Origin: Clostridiales bacterium
GTDB taxonomy: Bacteria; Bacillota; Clostridia; Saccharofermentanales; Saccharofermentanaceae
Assembly: GCA_017509245.1 (NCBI GenBank)
Contig: JAFWQC010000016.1
Location: 1 to 64,000, forward strand
Reading direction: 5' to 3'
DNA length: 64,000 nt
In this document: positions 1 to 8,436 of the stretch, in pieces
How the letters are laid out: every line of letters begins with the position of its first letter
Numbering within the stretch: position 1 is the stretch's first letter
The notes under the pieces: generated by a model
Databases searched by the model: none
What the model saw: the letters and a program-made list of their open reading frames with translations, nothing else
What the model was told of the DNA's origin: nothing
Made by a program: the position numbers and the translations under genes

Positions 1-91
1 AAACCGACTCCCCGTCCGAGTTTTCGAGGTGTAAAAGTCGAGCATTGAGTCGAGCATATGATTCAGAGGTTGCTTTCGGGATATTCAATGT

Positions 92-206
92 TCCAACTTA
101 TAATCCAACTTTTTGGACCAGAAAACATGGAATGAAAGTTGGATTCTGGCGCTTTCCAACTTTTCTTCCAACTTTTTAAAGGCAAATAGTTGGATTTAAA
201 GTTGGA
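92..206. repeat. Cluster of seven TCCAACTT/AAGTTGGA words
   Basis: TCCAACTT occurs at 92-99, 104-111, 155-162 and 167-174. The reverse complement AAGTTGGA occurs at 136-143 and 199-206, and TAGTTGGA at 187-194. The copies face both ways, so several hairpins are possible, for example 135-143 with 155-163. The density of an 8-mer this specific in 115 bp is far above chance. The function is unknown. A multi-site operator or a structured DNA/RNA element are both possible. Confidence 0.75.
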
Positions 207-251
207 TTCCGGCGCGCTCGAAAACGATCATTGCACGGCGTGCGCGAAAAC

Positions 252-326
252 CGGACCCGTAAGGTCCGCCGTACAAAAAAATCCTAAACACGCCGAGGGC
301 ACCCCGTTAAATCGGAATGCCCTCGA
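252..326 (-). terminator. Possible terminator hairpins after the dusB unit
   Basis: On the minus strand a stem CGAGGGCA/TGCCCTCG (319-326 with 294-301) is followed about 13 nt later by seven T (281-275). A second stem, CGGACC/GGTCCG (252-257 with 263-268, loop CGTAA), follows. Neither has the tight stem plus T-run of a textbook terminator, so the call is tentative. Confidence 0.4.
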
Positions 327-429
327 CATGGAATAAGGGATAGATTAAGAAAATTGTCTATCATAAACTCATATACGCATTATCCCCTATACGTATACAG
401 CCTGATTTTAACAAGCATAAGGTGTTTGG

Positions 430-1065
430 TCAAACTATTTTTTTTGATGTTTTTAACTGAATTACAAAACCGGCGGCACAAAATGCAACCAGCAGTAAGA
501 CTCTGACCAAAGTGTAATTAATTCCGATATCTGCTCCGAGTATCTTTTGTTCGATCACTCCGACATATTCGGCCGATGACACACCCGACCAGATGATCGG
601 TGAAAGCACGCCGGATATTATCCTTGCGCCGACATAAGCCGTGAAAAGACTTATGGTCCATTTCTGCGCATAATAGACGATCACACCTACCAGGGCACCC
701 GCCAAAAGGCCCGCCAGATAAGTGAACAGGATCCTGAGGGCGCTGTTTTCGATCTTGCTGAAAAGGAAACTGAAGTCATCGAAGAACCAGAAGGCACAGA
801 CGATCATGGTGATTGCAATAAGAGCTTTCATGTACAAAGTGAAAGCCAGTATGGCCAGTCCCACCGTGAATACGGCAAGGACGATGGTCTTTGCAAGGCT
901 GCTCCAGGCGATCGTATTTGCCGTGAGCTCGATCAGGACCTTTGCGAGTATGAATCCTGCAACGCCTCCTGCGATCCCAAGGCTCAGCCTGAAGAGCTTA
1001 TAGCCTTCAAAACACATAAGACAGCCGGCAACTGCGGCAAGTATCGTGACGATTATGTTAACCAA
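430..1065 (-). CDS. Hypothetical multi-pass membrane protein
   Basis: This 211-residue protein is almost entirely hydrophobic, with about six or seven predicted membrane segments. The glycine-rich N-terminal stretch (FEGYKLFRLSLGIAGG) resembles the TMEM198/DUF4203 type of membrane protein, but only loosely. The start is a TTG codon preceded by AAGGAG about ten bases upstream. It overlaps the last eight bases of dusB, so translation is probably coupled to dusB. A link to tRNA modification is not implied beyond co-transcription. No catalytic motif is visible, and the tail after the last helix is a short basic segment. Function unknown. Confidence 0.7.
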   Translation of the reverse strand: MVNIIVTILAAVAGCLMCFEGYKLFRLSLGIAGGVAGFILAKVLIELTANTIAWSSLAKTIVLAVFTVGLAILAFTLYMKALIAITMIVCAFWFFDDFSFLFSKIENSALRILFTYLAGLLAGALVGVIVYYAQKWTISLFTAYVGARIISGVLSPIIWSGVSSAEYVGVIEQKILGADIGINYTLVRVLLLVAFCAAGFVIQLKTSKKIV

Positions 1066-2059
1066 TTTCCAGTATCTCCTTTACTTCGTCTATCCCTGTT
1101 GCTCCGACAAGCCTGACCTTGAGCTGCGCCGAGCCCGTAAATCCTTTAACATAGTATGGCATAACGCTTCGAAATTCCCTTACAGCCACATCTTCGGGAA
1201 GGTATTTAAGGCGTCCTTCCAGTTCCCTGATAAGCATCCGCTTGCGCGCACCCGCATCCGGAAGTTCCGGCGCCCCGCGTCCTTCAAGCCCCGCTGTCAC
1301 CTGCTCAAAGATCCAGGGATTACCTCTTGCGGCCCTCCCTATCATGATGCCGTCACAGCCCGTATCTTCTATCATCTTCAAGGCGGACTTAACATCGCAG
1401 ATGTCGCCGTTGGCAAAGAAGGGGATTTTGTAATCTTTTACGGCTTCTCTCATTACCGCTATGGCCTCATTGGAGCTGTCGCCGTGATACATCTGCGGCC
1501 GGGTCCTGCCGTGAACGCAGAGCATGTCACAGCCGGCGTCGGCAAGAGCCTTTGCAAAATCAGGCTTTCCCCTGTCTTCGGCATTAAATCCGGTCCTTGT
1601 CTTTACCGTGACGGGAATGTTCCTTCCGACGCCCTCAACGGCTTTTTTGCACGCTCTTACGATGTCTGCGGCCCTTGCAGGGTCTTCCATCAGGGCACTT
1701 CCTGAGCCGGTCTTAACGACTTTGGGCACGGGACAGCCCATGTTGATGTCGATAATGGAGACTTCCTTAAGCACCGGCGTGTCCAGTATCGTTGCAATCG
1801 CCGCAGTAAAGTCGTCAGGTTCGCTCCCGAAAAGCTGTATTGCCGTGATACCCTCTTCTTCAGGTGATATCCTCATATATCTGAGGCTCTTGTCTATGCC
1901 GTTATAACGTATGGATCTTGCGCTTACGAGTTCCGTCGGGCTGTAGCCGGCGCCCATCTCATTGCAGATGATTCTGAACGGAAGACTGCTGATTCCGGCC
2001 ATCGGGGAGAGCGCCACAGGGTTATTGATTTTTATTTCACCGATTTTTACCGATTTCAT
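1058..2059 (-). CDS. dusB: tRNA-dihydrouridine synthase
   Basis: An FMN-dependent enzyme that reduces uridine to dihydrouridine in the tRNA D-loop, in the cytoplasm. The 333-residue protein has the N-terminal PMAGISSLPFR segment of the Dus TIM barrel, the NMGCPVPK motif with the catalytic cysteine, KTRTGF, VHGRT and the phosphate-binding GIMIGRAARGNPW. Length is normal for DusB. I chose the ATG at 2059 because it is preceded by TAGGAG. The longer frame adds 23 residues with no homology. It is first in a two-gene unit with the overlapping membrane protein downstream, and divergent from the GTPase genes. Confidence 0.93.
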   Translation of the reverse strand: MKSVKIGEIKINNPVALSPMAGISSLPFRIICNEMGAGYSPTELVSARSIRYNGIDKSLRYMRISPEEEGITAIQLFGSEPDDFTAAIATILDTPVLKEVSIIDINMGCPVPKVVKTGSGSALMEDPARAADIVRACKKAVEGVGRNIPVTVKTRTGFNAEDRGKPDFAKALADAGCDMLCVHGRTRPQMYHGDSSNEAIAVMREAVKDYKIPFFANGDICDVKSALKMIEDTGCDGIMIGRAARGNPWIFEQVTAGLEGRGAPELPDAGARKRMLIRELEGRLKYLPEDVAVREFRSVMPYYVKGFTGSAQLKVRLVGATGIDEVKEILEIG

Positions 2060-2169
2060 TAAAACTCCTAAAAACGTAAACTCGCAGTAATAGATTTTAT
2101 AACTTTTTCTTGCTTGAAATAATAACAAATCAGGGACAAAATAATATCGTTAAAAGAGGTGCAATATTT

Positions 2170-3120
2170 ATGGACGATTGTCTTGTTTACTTTTTCACCG
2201 GTTTTCTGGACAGCGGTAAGACTTCCGTGATCTGTTCCTGGATCGGCGGCGAGAACTTCAAAAACCGCAAGGTTGTTGTCATCAACACCGAAGAGGGTGA
2301 AGAGGAATACATTAAAGAGAACTACGAGGGCGCTGACCCCGTGGTCATTAACTGCGATACTGACGATGTCACCCGTGAGATGACATTCGATATTGAAGAG
2401 AAATACAAACCCGGCGTTATCTTTATCGAGTGGAACGGCTCTGTCTCCCCTGCCGAGTTTTTCGAGAAAGTCGACGTACCTGAACGCTGGGCACTTGCAG
2501 CAGCTATAGTTGTCATCGACGCTTCTACATACGGCGAGTATTTCAAGAACATGCAGACATTCTTCGCCGACTACTTCAGATACGGCGACACGGTAATATT
2601 CAACAGAGTTGATGAGGAGAAGGATAACCTCCCCAAGCTCAGAGGCTCAGTCAAGGCCGTCAATCCCGGCATGAGCATTAACTTCCTCGGCGAAGATAAC
2701 AAGATCATCAGGATCGAAGACCACCTTCCTTTTGATCTCAACCAGAGCCCCTGCCATATCTCGGCTGAGGATTTCGGTCTGTTCTACACCGACGCGATGG
2801 ACAACATGAAGCGTTACAACGGCAAGAGGATCAGCCTCATCGGTCAGGCAGTCATCTTAAGGGAATTCAACGGACGTGCTTTCGTACTCCAGAGACAGGC
2901 ATACACCTGCTGCGCGGCTGACATCCAGATGATGGGCGTTCTCTGCTTCTACGAATGCAGATCCAATTTCCCCGTTGGCCAGTGGCTCAAGGTCACGGGC
3001 CAGGTCAGATATTTCGAAGACGATGACGGACAGGGCGGCAAGATCAACGTTCCCTGCCTTACCGTCGAAGACTATGCAATAACAAGCAAGCCCGATAACG
3101 AAGTTATTTATTTCAATTGA
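2170..3120 (+). CDS. COG0523-type GTPase fused to a YcgQ/DUF1980-like domain
   Basis: The N-terminal half (to about residue 190) is a CobW/COG0523-type P-loop GTPase: Walker A is GFLDSGKTS and the guanine-specificity motif is NRVD. The CxCC metal motif of metallochaperones is missing, and the EPSG motif is replaced by EWNG. The C-terminal part (about 215-316) matches the end of YcgQ/TIGR03943 proteins: NGKRISLIGQ, then CCAADIQMMG, then WLKVTGQV and a final PDNEVIYF. YcgQ normally pairs with the YcgR permease in metal-linked clusters. The fusion suggests a metal-homeostasis role with the His-rich GTPase just downstream (22-bp gap). The ATG at 2170 follows AGAGGT. The function is inferred. Confidence 0.75.
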   Translation: MDDCLVYFFTGFLDSGKTSVICSWIGGENFKNRKVVVINTEEGEEEYIKENYEGADPVVINCDTDDVTREMTFDIEEKYKPGVIFIEWNGSVSPAEFFEKVDVPERWALAAAIVVIDASTYGEYFKNMQTFFADYFRYGDTVIFNRVDEEKDNLPKLRGSVKAVNPGMSINFLGEDNKIIRIEDHLPFDLNQSPCHISAEDFGLFYTDAMDNMKRYNGKRISLIGQAVILREFNGRAFVLQRQAYTCCAADIQMMGVLCFYECRSNFPVGQWLKVTGQVRYFEDDDGQGGKINVPCLTVEDYAITSKPDNEVIYFN

Positions 3121-3142
3121 TGATAGAAAAGAGGCATTTTTA

Positions 3143-4321
3143 ATGACAAAAGTTGACATCTTCTCAGGTTTTCTGGGAGCAGGCAAGACAACATTGATAA
3201 AGAAGCTTATCGCTGACGGATATAACGGCGCCAAGCTCGTACTTATCGAAAATGAATTCGGCCAGATCGGCATCGACGGCGGTTTTCTCAAGGAATCCGG
3301 CATCGAGATCACAGAGATGAATTCCGGCTGCATCTGCTGCAGCCTCGTAGGAGATTTCGGCACGGCTTTGAAGGACGTTATCGACCAGTTCGCACCCGAC
3401 AGGATCCTCATTGAGCCCTCCGGCGTAGGCAAGCTCTCTGACGTTGTCGCTGCAGTTAAGCGCGTTGAAGGCACCGAGATCTGCGGCACGGTCACTGTTA
3501 TCGACGCTTCCAAGTGCAGGATCTATCTTAAGAACTTCAAGGAGTTCTATGAGAACCAGATCAAGTACGCAGGAACTATCATCCTGAGCCGTACAGGCAA
3601 CATCTCACAGGAAAAGCTCGATCAGGCAATCGCTCTCATCCGTGAGATCAACGATCACTCACAGATAATCACAACACCCTGGAACGAGCTCTCAGGCGTT
3701 CAGATACTCAAGGCCATCGAAGAGCCCCTTACGGCTGCCGACATGGCTGCAGCGCTCCTTGAGGCGGCAAAGCACGAGCATCACCACCATCATCACCACG
3801 ATGACGATGATGAGGATGAGTGCGAGTGTGAGCATGAACATCACCATCACGATGATGACGACGACGAAGAGCATGAACACCATCACCACCATCATGACGA
3901 CGATGACGACGAAGATGAGCATGAACACCATCACCACCATCACGACGACGACGATGACGACGAGGACGAGCATGAGCATCATCACCATCACTACGATGAG
4001 AACGGCGTATGCTCCTGCGGTCATCACCACCACGATCACGATGCTGACGAGATCTTCGACTCCATCGGATTTGAGACATCAAAGCGCTTCACAAAGGCTG
4101 AGATCGAGAATGCCCTCAAGGCATTGGACGACAGCGAAAAGTACGGCATGATCCTCCGTTCGAAGGGCATCGTAGCCGGCGAAGACGGAACATGGATCCA
4201 CTTCGACTTCGTACCTGAAGAGGCGGAAGTCAGAACAGGCGCTTCCGATGTTACGGGCAAGATCGTCGTAATCGGTTCCGGCGTTAACAAAGACGCAATC
4301 AAAGAATTATTCGGGATTTAA
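3143..4321 (+). CDS. COG0523 GTPase metallochaperone with His/Asp-rich insert
   Basis: A CobW/YeiR/ZNG1-family G3E GTPase of 392 residues, probably inserting or buffering zinc or a similar metal in the cytoplasm. Walker A is GFLGAGKTT (9-17), the metal-binding CxCC motif is GCICC (62-66), and EPSG is at 91-94. The specificity motif reads SRTG (149-152), a departure from NKxD. Between the GTPase and the CobW C-terminal domain (about 305-392) lies an 89-residue block of alternating His and Asp/Glu runs (211-299), plus CSCGHHHH. It is the second gene after the GTPase-DUF1980 fusion and has its own GAGG site. Low-zinc (Zur-type) control would be expected, but I see no clear operator. Confidence 0.85.
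   Translation: MTKVDIFSGFLGAGKTTLIKKLIADGYNGAKLVLIENEFGQIGIDGGFLKESGIEITEMNSGCICCSLVGDFGTALKDVIDQFAPDRILIEPSGVGKLSDVVAAVKRVEGTEICGTVTVIDASKCRIYLKNFKEFYENQIKYAGTIILSRTGNISQEKLDQAIALIREINDHSQIITTPWNELSGVQILKAIEEPLTAADMAAALLEAAKHEHHHHHHHDDDDEDECECEHEHHHHDDDDDEEHEHHHHHHDDDDDEDEHEHHHHHHDDDDDDEDEHEHHHHHYDENGVCSCGHHHHDHDADEIFDSIGFETSKRFTKAEIENALKALDDSEKYGMILRSKGIVAGEDGTWIHFDFVPEEAEVRTGASDVTGKIVVIGSGVNKDAIKELFGI
3773..4039 (+). repeat. Tandem His/Asp codon repeat inside the GTPase gene
   Basis: Four successive blocks encode the pattern HEHHHH(HH)DDDDD(D)E, built from CAT/CAC and GAT/GAC codons. The codons vary between blocks, so the protein pattern appears to be maintained by selection rather than by very recent slippage. 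It creates long open frames on all other frames, which are artefacts. Confidence 0.85.
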
Positions 4322-4327
4322 GATCGT

Positions 4328-5704
4328 ATGAGCAAAACAGGACTTAAGATCATAGTGGTCGGTGCCGGCAAGGTCGGCGATACTCTCGTAAACAGGCTTG
4401 CCGAGGAAGGCCATGATCTGGTCATCATCGATAAGAATCTGGCACGCCTGACTGAACTTGCAAATCTCTGCGACTGCATGGGCATCATCGGAAACGGCGC
4501 GAGCCACGAGGTGCTTGAGGAAGCAGGCGTCGCGTCTGCCGACCTCTTCATCGCCGTAACTGAATCAGATGAACTTAACCTGCTTTGCTGCACTATCGCA
4601 TAACAGTTCAACAAGAAGCTTGCGACCATCGCCAGAGTCAGAAACCCTGACTACGGCAAGGAGATCCCCTATCTCCGCTCCAAGTTAAGTCTTGAGATGA
4701 TCATCAATCCTGAGTACGAGGCAGCTGTTGAGGCTGCACGTATCCTCTATCTTCCTGCAGCCATCTCGATCAACTCTTTTGCGCACGGAAGCGCGGAGAT
4801 CGTTAAGATCAAGATACCTGAAGGAAATGTGCTTCACGGCAAGACCGTAGCTTATCTCGGAAGCAACTTCACGAACGATCTCGTCATCGTCGGAGTTGAG
4901 CGCGGCAATGAGGTCACGATCCCTAACGGTGCTTTCGAGCTTTCCGCAGGCGATATCATCTCTTTCGTGGCAACCAGAAAAGTCTGCCATTCATTCCTCA
5001 AGTCCATTGGCTTTAATACCAAATCTGTCGGAAGCACGATACTCATCGGCGGCGGCAAATCCGCATTCTATCTTGCTGACCAGCTCATCAAGACCGGTAT
5101 CTACGTTAAGATAATTGAGAAGGATCTTGCCAGATGCGAAGAACTTAGCGAGCTCCTGCCCAAGGCTACGATAATCAACGGCGACGGTATCAACGAGGCG
5201 CTGCTTGAAGAGACCGGAATAAGAGACGTCGATTCCGTTGTCGCAATGACAGGCATCGACGAGGAGAACATCATGCTCTCCCTTTTCGCAAGACAGATCT
5301 CCAAGGGTATCAAATCAGTTACAAAGATCAACAAGATAAGCTTCACGGACGTTATCAACCGTCTGGATCTCGGAAGTGTTATCTACCCGAAGCATATTAC
5401 GGCTGAGGCCATCATCTCCTATGCACGTGCAAGACAGGCTTCCATCGGAAGCAACGTCGAAGTCATGTATCATCTTTTCGATGAGAGAGCAGAGGCAATC
5501 GAATTCAAGGTAATGGAACATTCGGACGTTACCGACAAACAGCTTAAGGATTTAAAGCTAAAGAGCAATACTCTTGTATCGTTCATCAACCGCGCCGGCA
5601 AAATCATCATCCCTAAGGGTAACGATACGATCGAAGTCGGCGACAGTGTCATGATCGTATCGAAGAATAAAGGCTTTACCGCTTTAACGGATATCTTAAG
5701 ATGA
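4328..5704 (+). pseudogene. trkA: Trk potassium uptake NAD-binding subunit, with in-frame TAA
   Basis: The frame encodes a full-length TrkA (458 codons before the stop): RCK-N Rossmann domain with GAGKVG, a TrkA-C domain, then a second RCK pair starting at GGGKSA. Codon 92 (4601-4603) is TAA. The same frame continues without another stop through QFNKKLATIARVRNP, a typical TrkA sequence, to 5704. One base change from AAA or CAA explains it. It could be a real nonsense mutation, a sequence error, or readthrough. The downstream ATG at 4697 has no clear ribosome site. The stop overlaps the trkH start (ATGA). TrkA gates the TrkH channel in response to nucleotides. Confidence 0.85.
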
Positions 5705-7170
5705 ACATAAAGATGCTTATCTACATCCTGGGCAAAGTCCTCCTTATCGAAGGCGTTCTTATGCTCCTGCCTGCGGTATGCGGACTCTTCTACAGTGAGA
5801 GCCAGGTAGTCGTTTATGTGATCCTTGCCGCAGTCTATATGGGACTCGGCTTCCTTATCTCCATGAAGAAACCCGGAAACATGACCATCTTCATAAAGGA
5901 CGGCTGTGTTGCGACAGCGCTTTCGTGGCTCGTTTTAAGTATCTGCGGATGCATCCCGTTCATCATCACCAAAGAGATCCCCTCTTTTACTGATGCGATG
6001 TTTGAGACAGCTTCAGGCTTCTCCACGACCGGAGCGAGCATCCTTACAAATATTGAAGCAATGTCCCACACTTCGCTGATGTGGCGTTCACTGACCCACT
6101 GGATCGGCGGCATGGGCGTTCTCGTATTCCTTCTGGCAGTCGTTCCGATGACGGGCGGCTCCAACATGAACCTCATGAGAGCCGAGAGCCCCGGACCTTC
6201 TGTCGGCAAGATCGTCCCCAAGGTCAGATCAACTGCTAAGATGCTCTATCTCATTTACCTTGTCATGACAGTAGCAGAGATTATCATACTCTTTGTATGC
6301 GGCATGCCGTTCTTCGACAGTATCTGCTCCGCATTCGGAACTGCAGGTACGGGAGGCTTCGGCGTGCGCAATGACAGCTTCGCCTCTTATGCTCCGCACA
6401 TCCAGTGGATAGTTGCGGTCTTCATGATAATGTTCGGCGCTAACTTCAACTTCTACTATTATTTCGTAACAAAGCAGGTCAACAAGGCCTTCAAGATGAG
6501 CGAGATCAAGGTCTACCTTGCAGTCGTAGCCGTAGTCACCGCGATCATCTGCTTCTCGGTAAGAGGTCTTTACGGCAGCTTCGGCGAAGCTTTAAGGCAC
6601 TCGTTCTTCCAGGTATCAACCATCATAACGACCACAGGTTTTGCCACCACTGACTTCGATCTCTGGCCTTCTGTCGCGAAATTCCTGCTCCTCGGTCTCA
6701 TGATCCTCGGTGCCTGCGCTAGTTCGACGGGCGGCGGTATCAAGGTCTCAAGATTCCAGATCATGTTCAAGACGATCAAGAGAGAGATCAATACTTATAT
6801 CCATCCGAGAACAGTCAAACAGATCAAGGTGGACGGCAAGAAAGTCGATTCTGACGTCGAGCATTCGGTTGCCATCTACTTCTTCATCTATCTGCTTGTT
6901 TTCACCATATCGATGTTTATCGTCTCCTTCGAAGGGCACGATCTTGTTACGATCTTCTCCTCTGTCGCTGCGACGCTCAACAATATAGGTCCGGGTCTTT
7001 CACTCGTAGGTCCTACGCAGAACTACAGTTTCTTCTCTGATGTTTCCAAGTGGGTATTTATTTTCGATATGCTCGCAGGAAGACTTGAACTCCTGCCTCT
7101 CATCGTATTCCTTAATCCCGCAACTTATAAGGGTATCGTAAACAAAGCAGCTTCAAAGATCCCCGGCTGA
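5701..7170 (+). CDS. trkH: Trk potassium transporter membrane subunit
   Basis: TrkH/KtrB-family K+ translocating subunit, 489 residues, with the four membrane-pore-membrane repeats of the family. Selectivity-filter-like segments include ASGFSTTGAS, GTAGTGGFGV, TTTGFATTD and NNIGPGL. The start ATG overlaps the trkA stop, so the two are translationally coupled, as expected for a K+ uptake pair. If trkA is truly truncated, TrkH may work without normal nucleotide gating. The gene ends at a strong palindrome shared with the helicase gene. Confidence 0.93.
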   Translation: MNIKMLIYILGKVLLIEGVLMLLPAVCGLFYSESQVVVYVILAAVYMGLGFLISMKKPGNMTIFIKDGCVATALSWLVLSICGCIPFIITKEIPSFTDAMFETASGFSTTGASILTNIEAMSHTSLMWRSLTHWIGGMGVLVFLLAVVPMTGGSNMNLMRAESPGPSVGKIVPKVRSTAKMLYLIYLVMTVAEIIILFVCGMPFFDSICSAFGTAGTGGFGVRNDSFASYAPHIQWIVAVFMIMFGANFNFYYYFVTKQVNKAFKMSEIKVYLAVVAVVTAIICFSVRGLYGSFGEALRHSFFQVSTIITTTGFATTDFDLWPSVAKFLLLGLMILGACASSTGGGIKVSRFQIMFKTIKREINTYIHPRTVKQIKVDGKKVDSDVEHSVAIYFFIYLLVFTISMFIVSFEGHDLVTIFSSVAATLNNIGPGLSLVGPTQNYSFFSDVSKWVFIFDMLAGRLELLPLIVFLNPATYKGIVNKAASKIPG

Positions 7171-7200
7171 TCTTATTTTCGCGCTCTCGAAAATAAGATC
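7169..7200. terminator. Bidirectional terminator between trkH and helicase
   Basis: A perfect 13-bp inverted repeat, GATCTTATTTTCG and its complement, surrounds a CGCTCT loop. It overlaps the trkH stop and ends two bases before the helicase stop, so it can serve both convergent genes. Its stem contains the TTTTCG/CGAAAA word seen at many other places in the window. Confidence 0.7.
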
Positions 7201-7202
7201 CG

Positions 7203-8321
7203 TCAGATCTCGTATGGTACGGGATTTATCTTCGTATATCTGATTATCTCTTCCATCCTCGGACGGTCAAGATATGCAACGAGCGAGAACGCCTTTCCTG
7301 ACTTGCCTGCACGCGCCGTACGGCCTATCCTGTGCAGATAAAGCTCATTCTCTTTGGGAATATCGTAATTAAACACGGCCTCGATATCATCGACATCTAT
7401 GCCTCTTGCAACGACATCGGTCGCGACGAGAACGTCGAACTTATCTGCCCTGTACTGGTCCATAACCTTATTGCGCACGCTCTGGCTGATATCACCGTGA
7501 AGGATCTTCGCCGATACCCCTGATGCCGTCAGCTGCTCTCCGACCTTGGATGTCTGGACCTTGGTATTGCAGAATATGATGGTCTTCCTCAGATCCTCTT
7601 TAGCCATTATCCTGATGATATTCTTGAGCTTATCCTTCTCAGGGCACTCGACGATGTATTCATCAATGTCAGGGTGATCTTCAGCCTTGGGCATAACGTC
7701 GATCTCACGTGCTTCAGACATAAACTGCCATGTGATGTCCTGTATCTCCCTGGGCATCGTCGCGGAGAAAAGCGCTATCTGCTTATCCTTCGGCGTCATT
7801 GCCATTATTTTTCTTATATCATTAATAAAGCCCATCTTGAGCATCTCGTCAGCCTCATCAAGGACAAGGGTATAGATGTTCGAGATGTCCACCATCTTAC
7901 GCTGAACCATATCGATAAGACGTCCGGGAGTGGCTACGACCACCTGGGGCTTCTTCTGTATCTTCTCCGACTGGAGGCGCATGCTCTGGCCTCCGATAAG
8001 CGCAGTCACCTTAAAGTTCCTTATATATTTTGCAAGGCCTTTAAGTTCTGTCGTGATCTGAAGTGCGAGTTCACGTGTAGGGCACAGTATAAGTGCCTGA
8101 ATGAACCTTGCATCCATGTTGAGATATTCCAGGATCGGGATGCCGAAAGCAAATGTCTTGCCTGTTCCCGTCGGAGCCTTGGCAATGACACTGTAGTTGT
8201 CCATAAGAAGCGGTATGGCTTTCTGCTGTATGGTGGTGGGCCGTTTTACGCCCATCTTCTTTAAGGCATCCATCACCTCAGGTGACAGGTCCAGCTCCGC
8301 AAATGTGATCTCTTCATTCAT
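7203..8321 (-). CDS. DEAD-box ATP-dependent RNA helicase
   Basis: Unwinds RNA duplexes, typically in ribosome assembly, mRNA decay or cold adaptation. The order of motifs is complete: Q motif (RPTTIQQKAIP), motif I APTGTGKT (49-56), PTRELA, TPGRL, DEAD, SAT, then VATDVVARGIDV and HRIGRTARAGKSG. At 372 residues it is only the two RecA domains, without the C-terminal RNA-binding tail found in CshA or DbpA, so the exact orthologue cannot be assigned. It lies downstream of the pilus operon on the same strand, 115 bp away, and is probably separate. Confidence 0.92.
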   Translation of the reverse strand: MNEEITFAELDLSPEVMDALKKMGVKRPTTIQQKAIPLLMDNYSVIAKAPTGTGKTFAFGIPILEYLNMDARFIQALILCPTRELALQITTELKGLAKYIRNFKVTALIGGQSMRLQSEKIQKKPQVVVATPGRLIDMVQRKMVDISNIYTLVLDEADEMLKMGFINDIRKIMAMTPKDKQIALFSATMPREIQDITWQFMSEAREIDVMPKAEDHPDIDEYIVECPEKDKLKNIIRIMAKEDLRKTIIFCNTKVQTSKVGEQLTASGVSAKILHGDISQSVRNKVMDQYRADKFDVLVATDVVARGIDVDDIEAVFNYDIPKENELYLHRIGRTARAGKSGKAFSLVAYLDRPRMEEIIRYTKINPVPYEI

Positions 8322-8436
8322 ATTAACAAATAACTCTTTTCAATATTTCCCGCCAACTATATCACAGATTCCCGTTAAGAACAAAGAAACCCGTTAGGTT
8401 CCTCTGCACAAGAAATCGTTACCGGGAATCCCTTTA

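Larger units (their letters stand above)
1..429. other. Intergenic region at left edge, no gene recognised
   Basis: No convincing coding frame is visible. The stretch holds a cluster of seven short AGTTGGA-type words (92-206), two hairpins near 252-268 and 294-326, and two copies of a CGAAAA-type word at 217-224 and 244-250. The hairpins probably terminate the minus-strand unit ending at 430. Confidence 0.5.

Noticed and set aside
1046-1705. Long frame opposite dusB
   Set aside because: Antisense shadow of a well-supported gene, with no SD.
3692-4151. Several open frames on both strands across the His/Asp block
   Set aside because: They are by-products of the repetitive CAT/GAT codons of the GTPase insert and have low-complexity products with no family resemblance.
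8322-8436. Terminator between the adhesin and helicase genes
   Set aside because: Only a weak AACC/GGTT stem with an interrupted T-run on the minus strand. Not strong enough to list.
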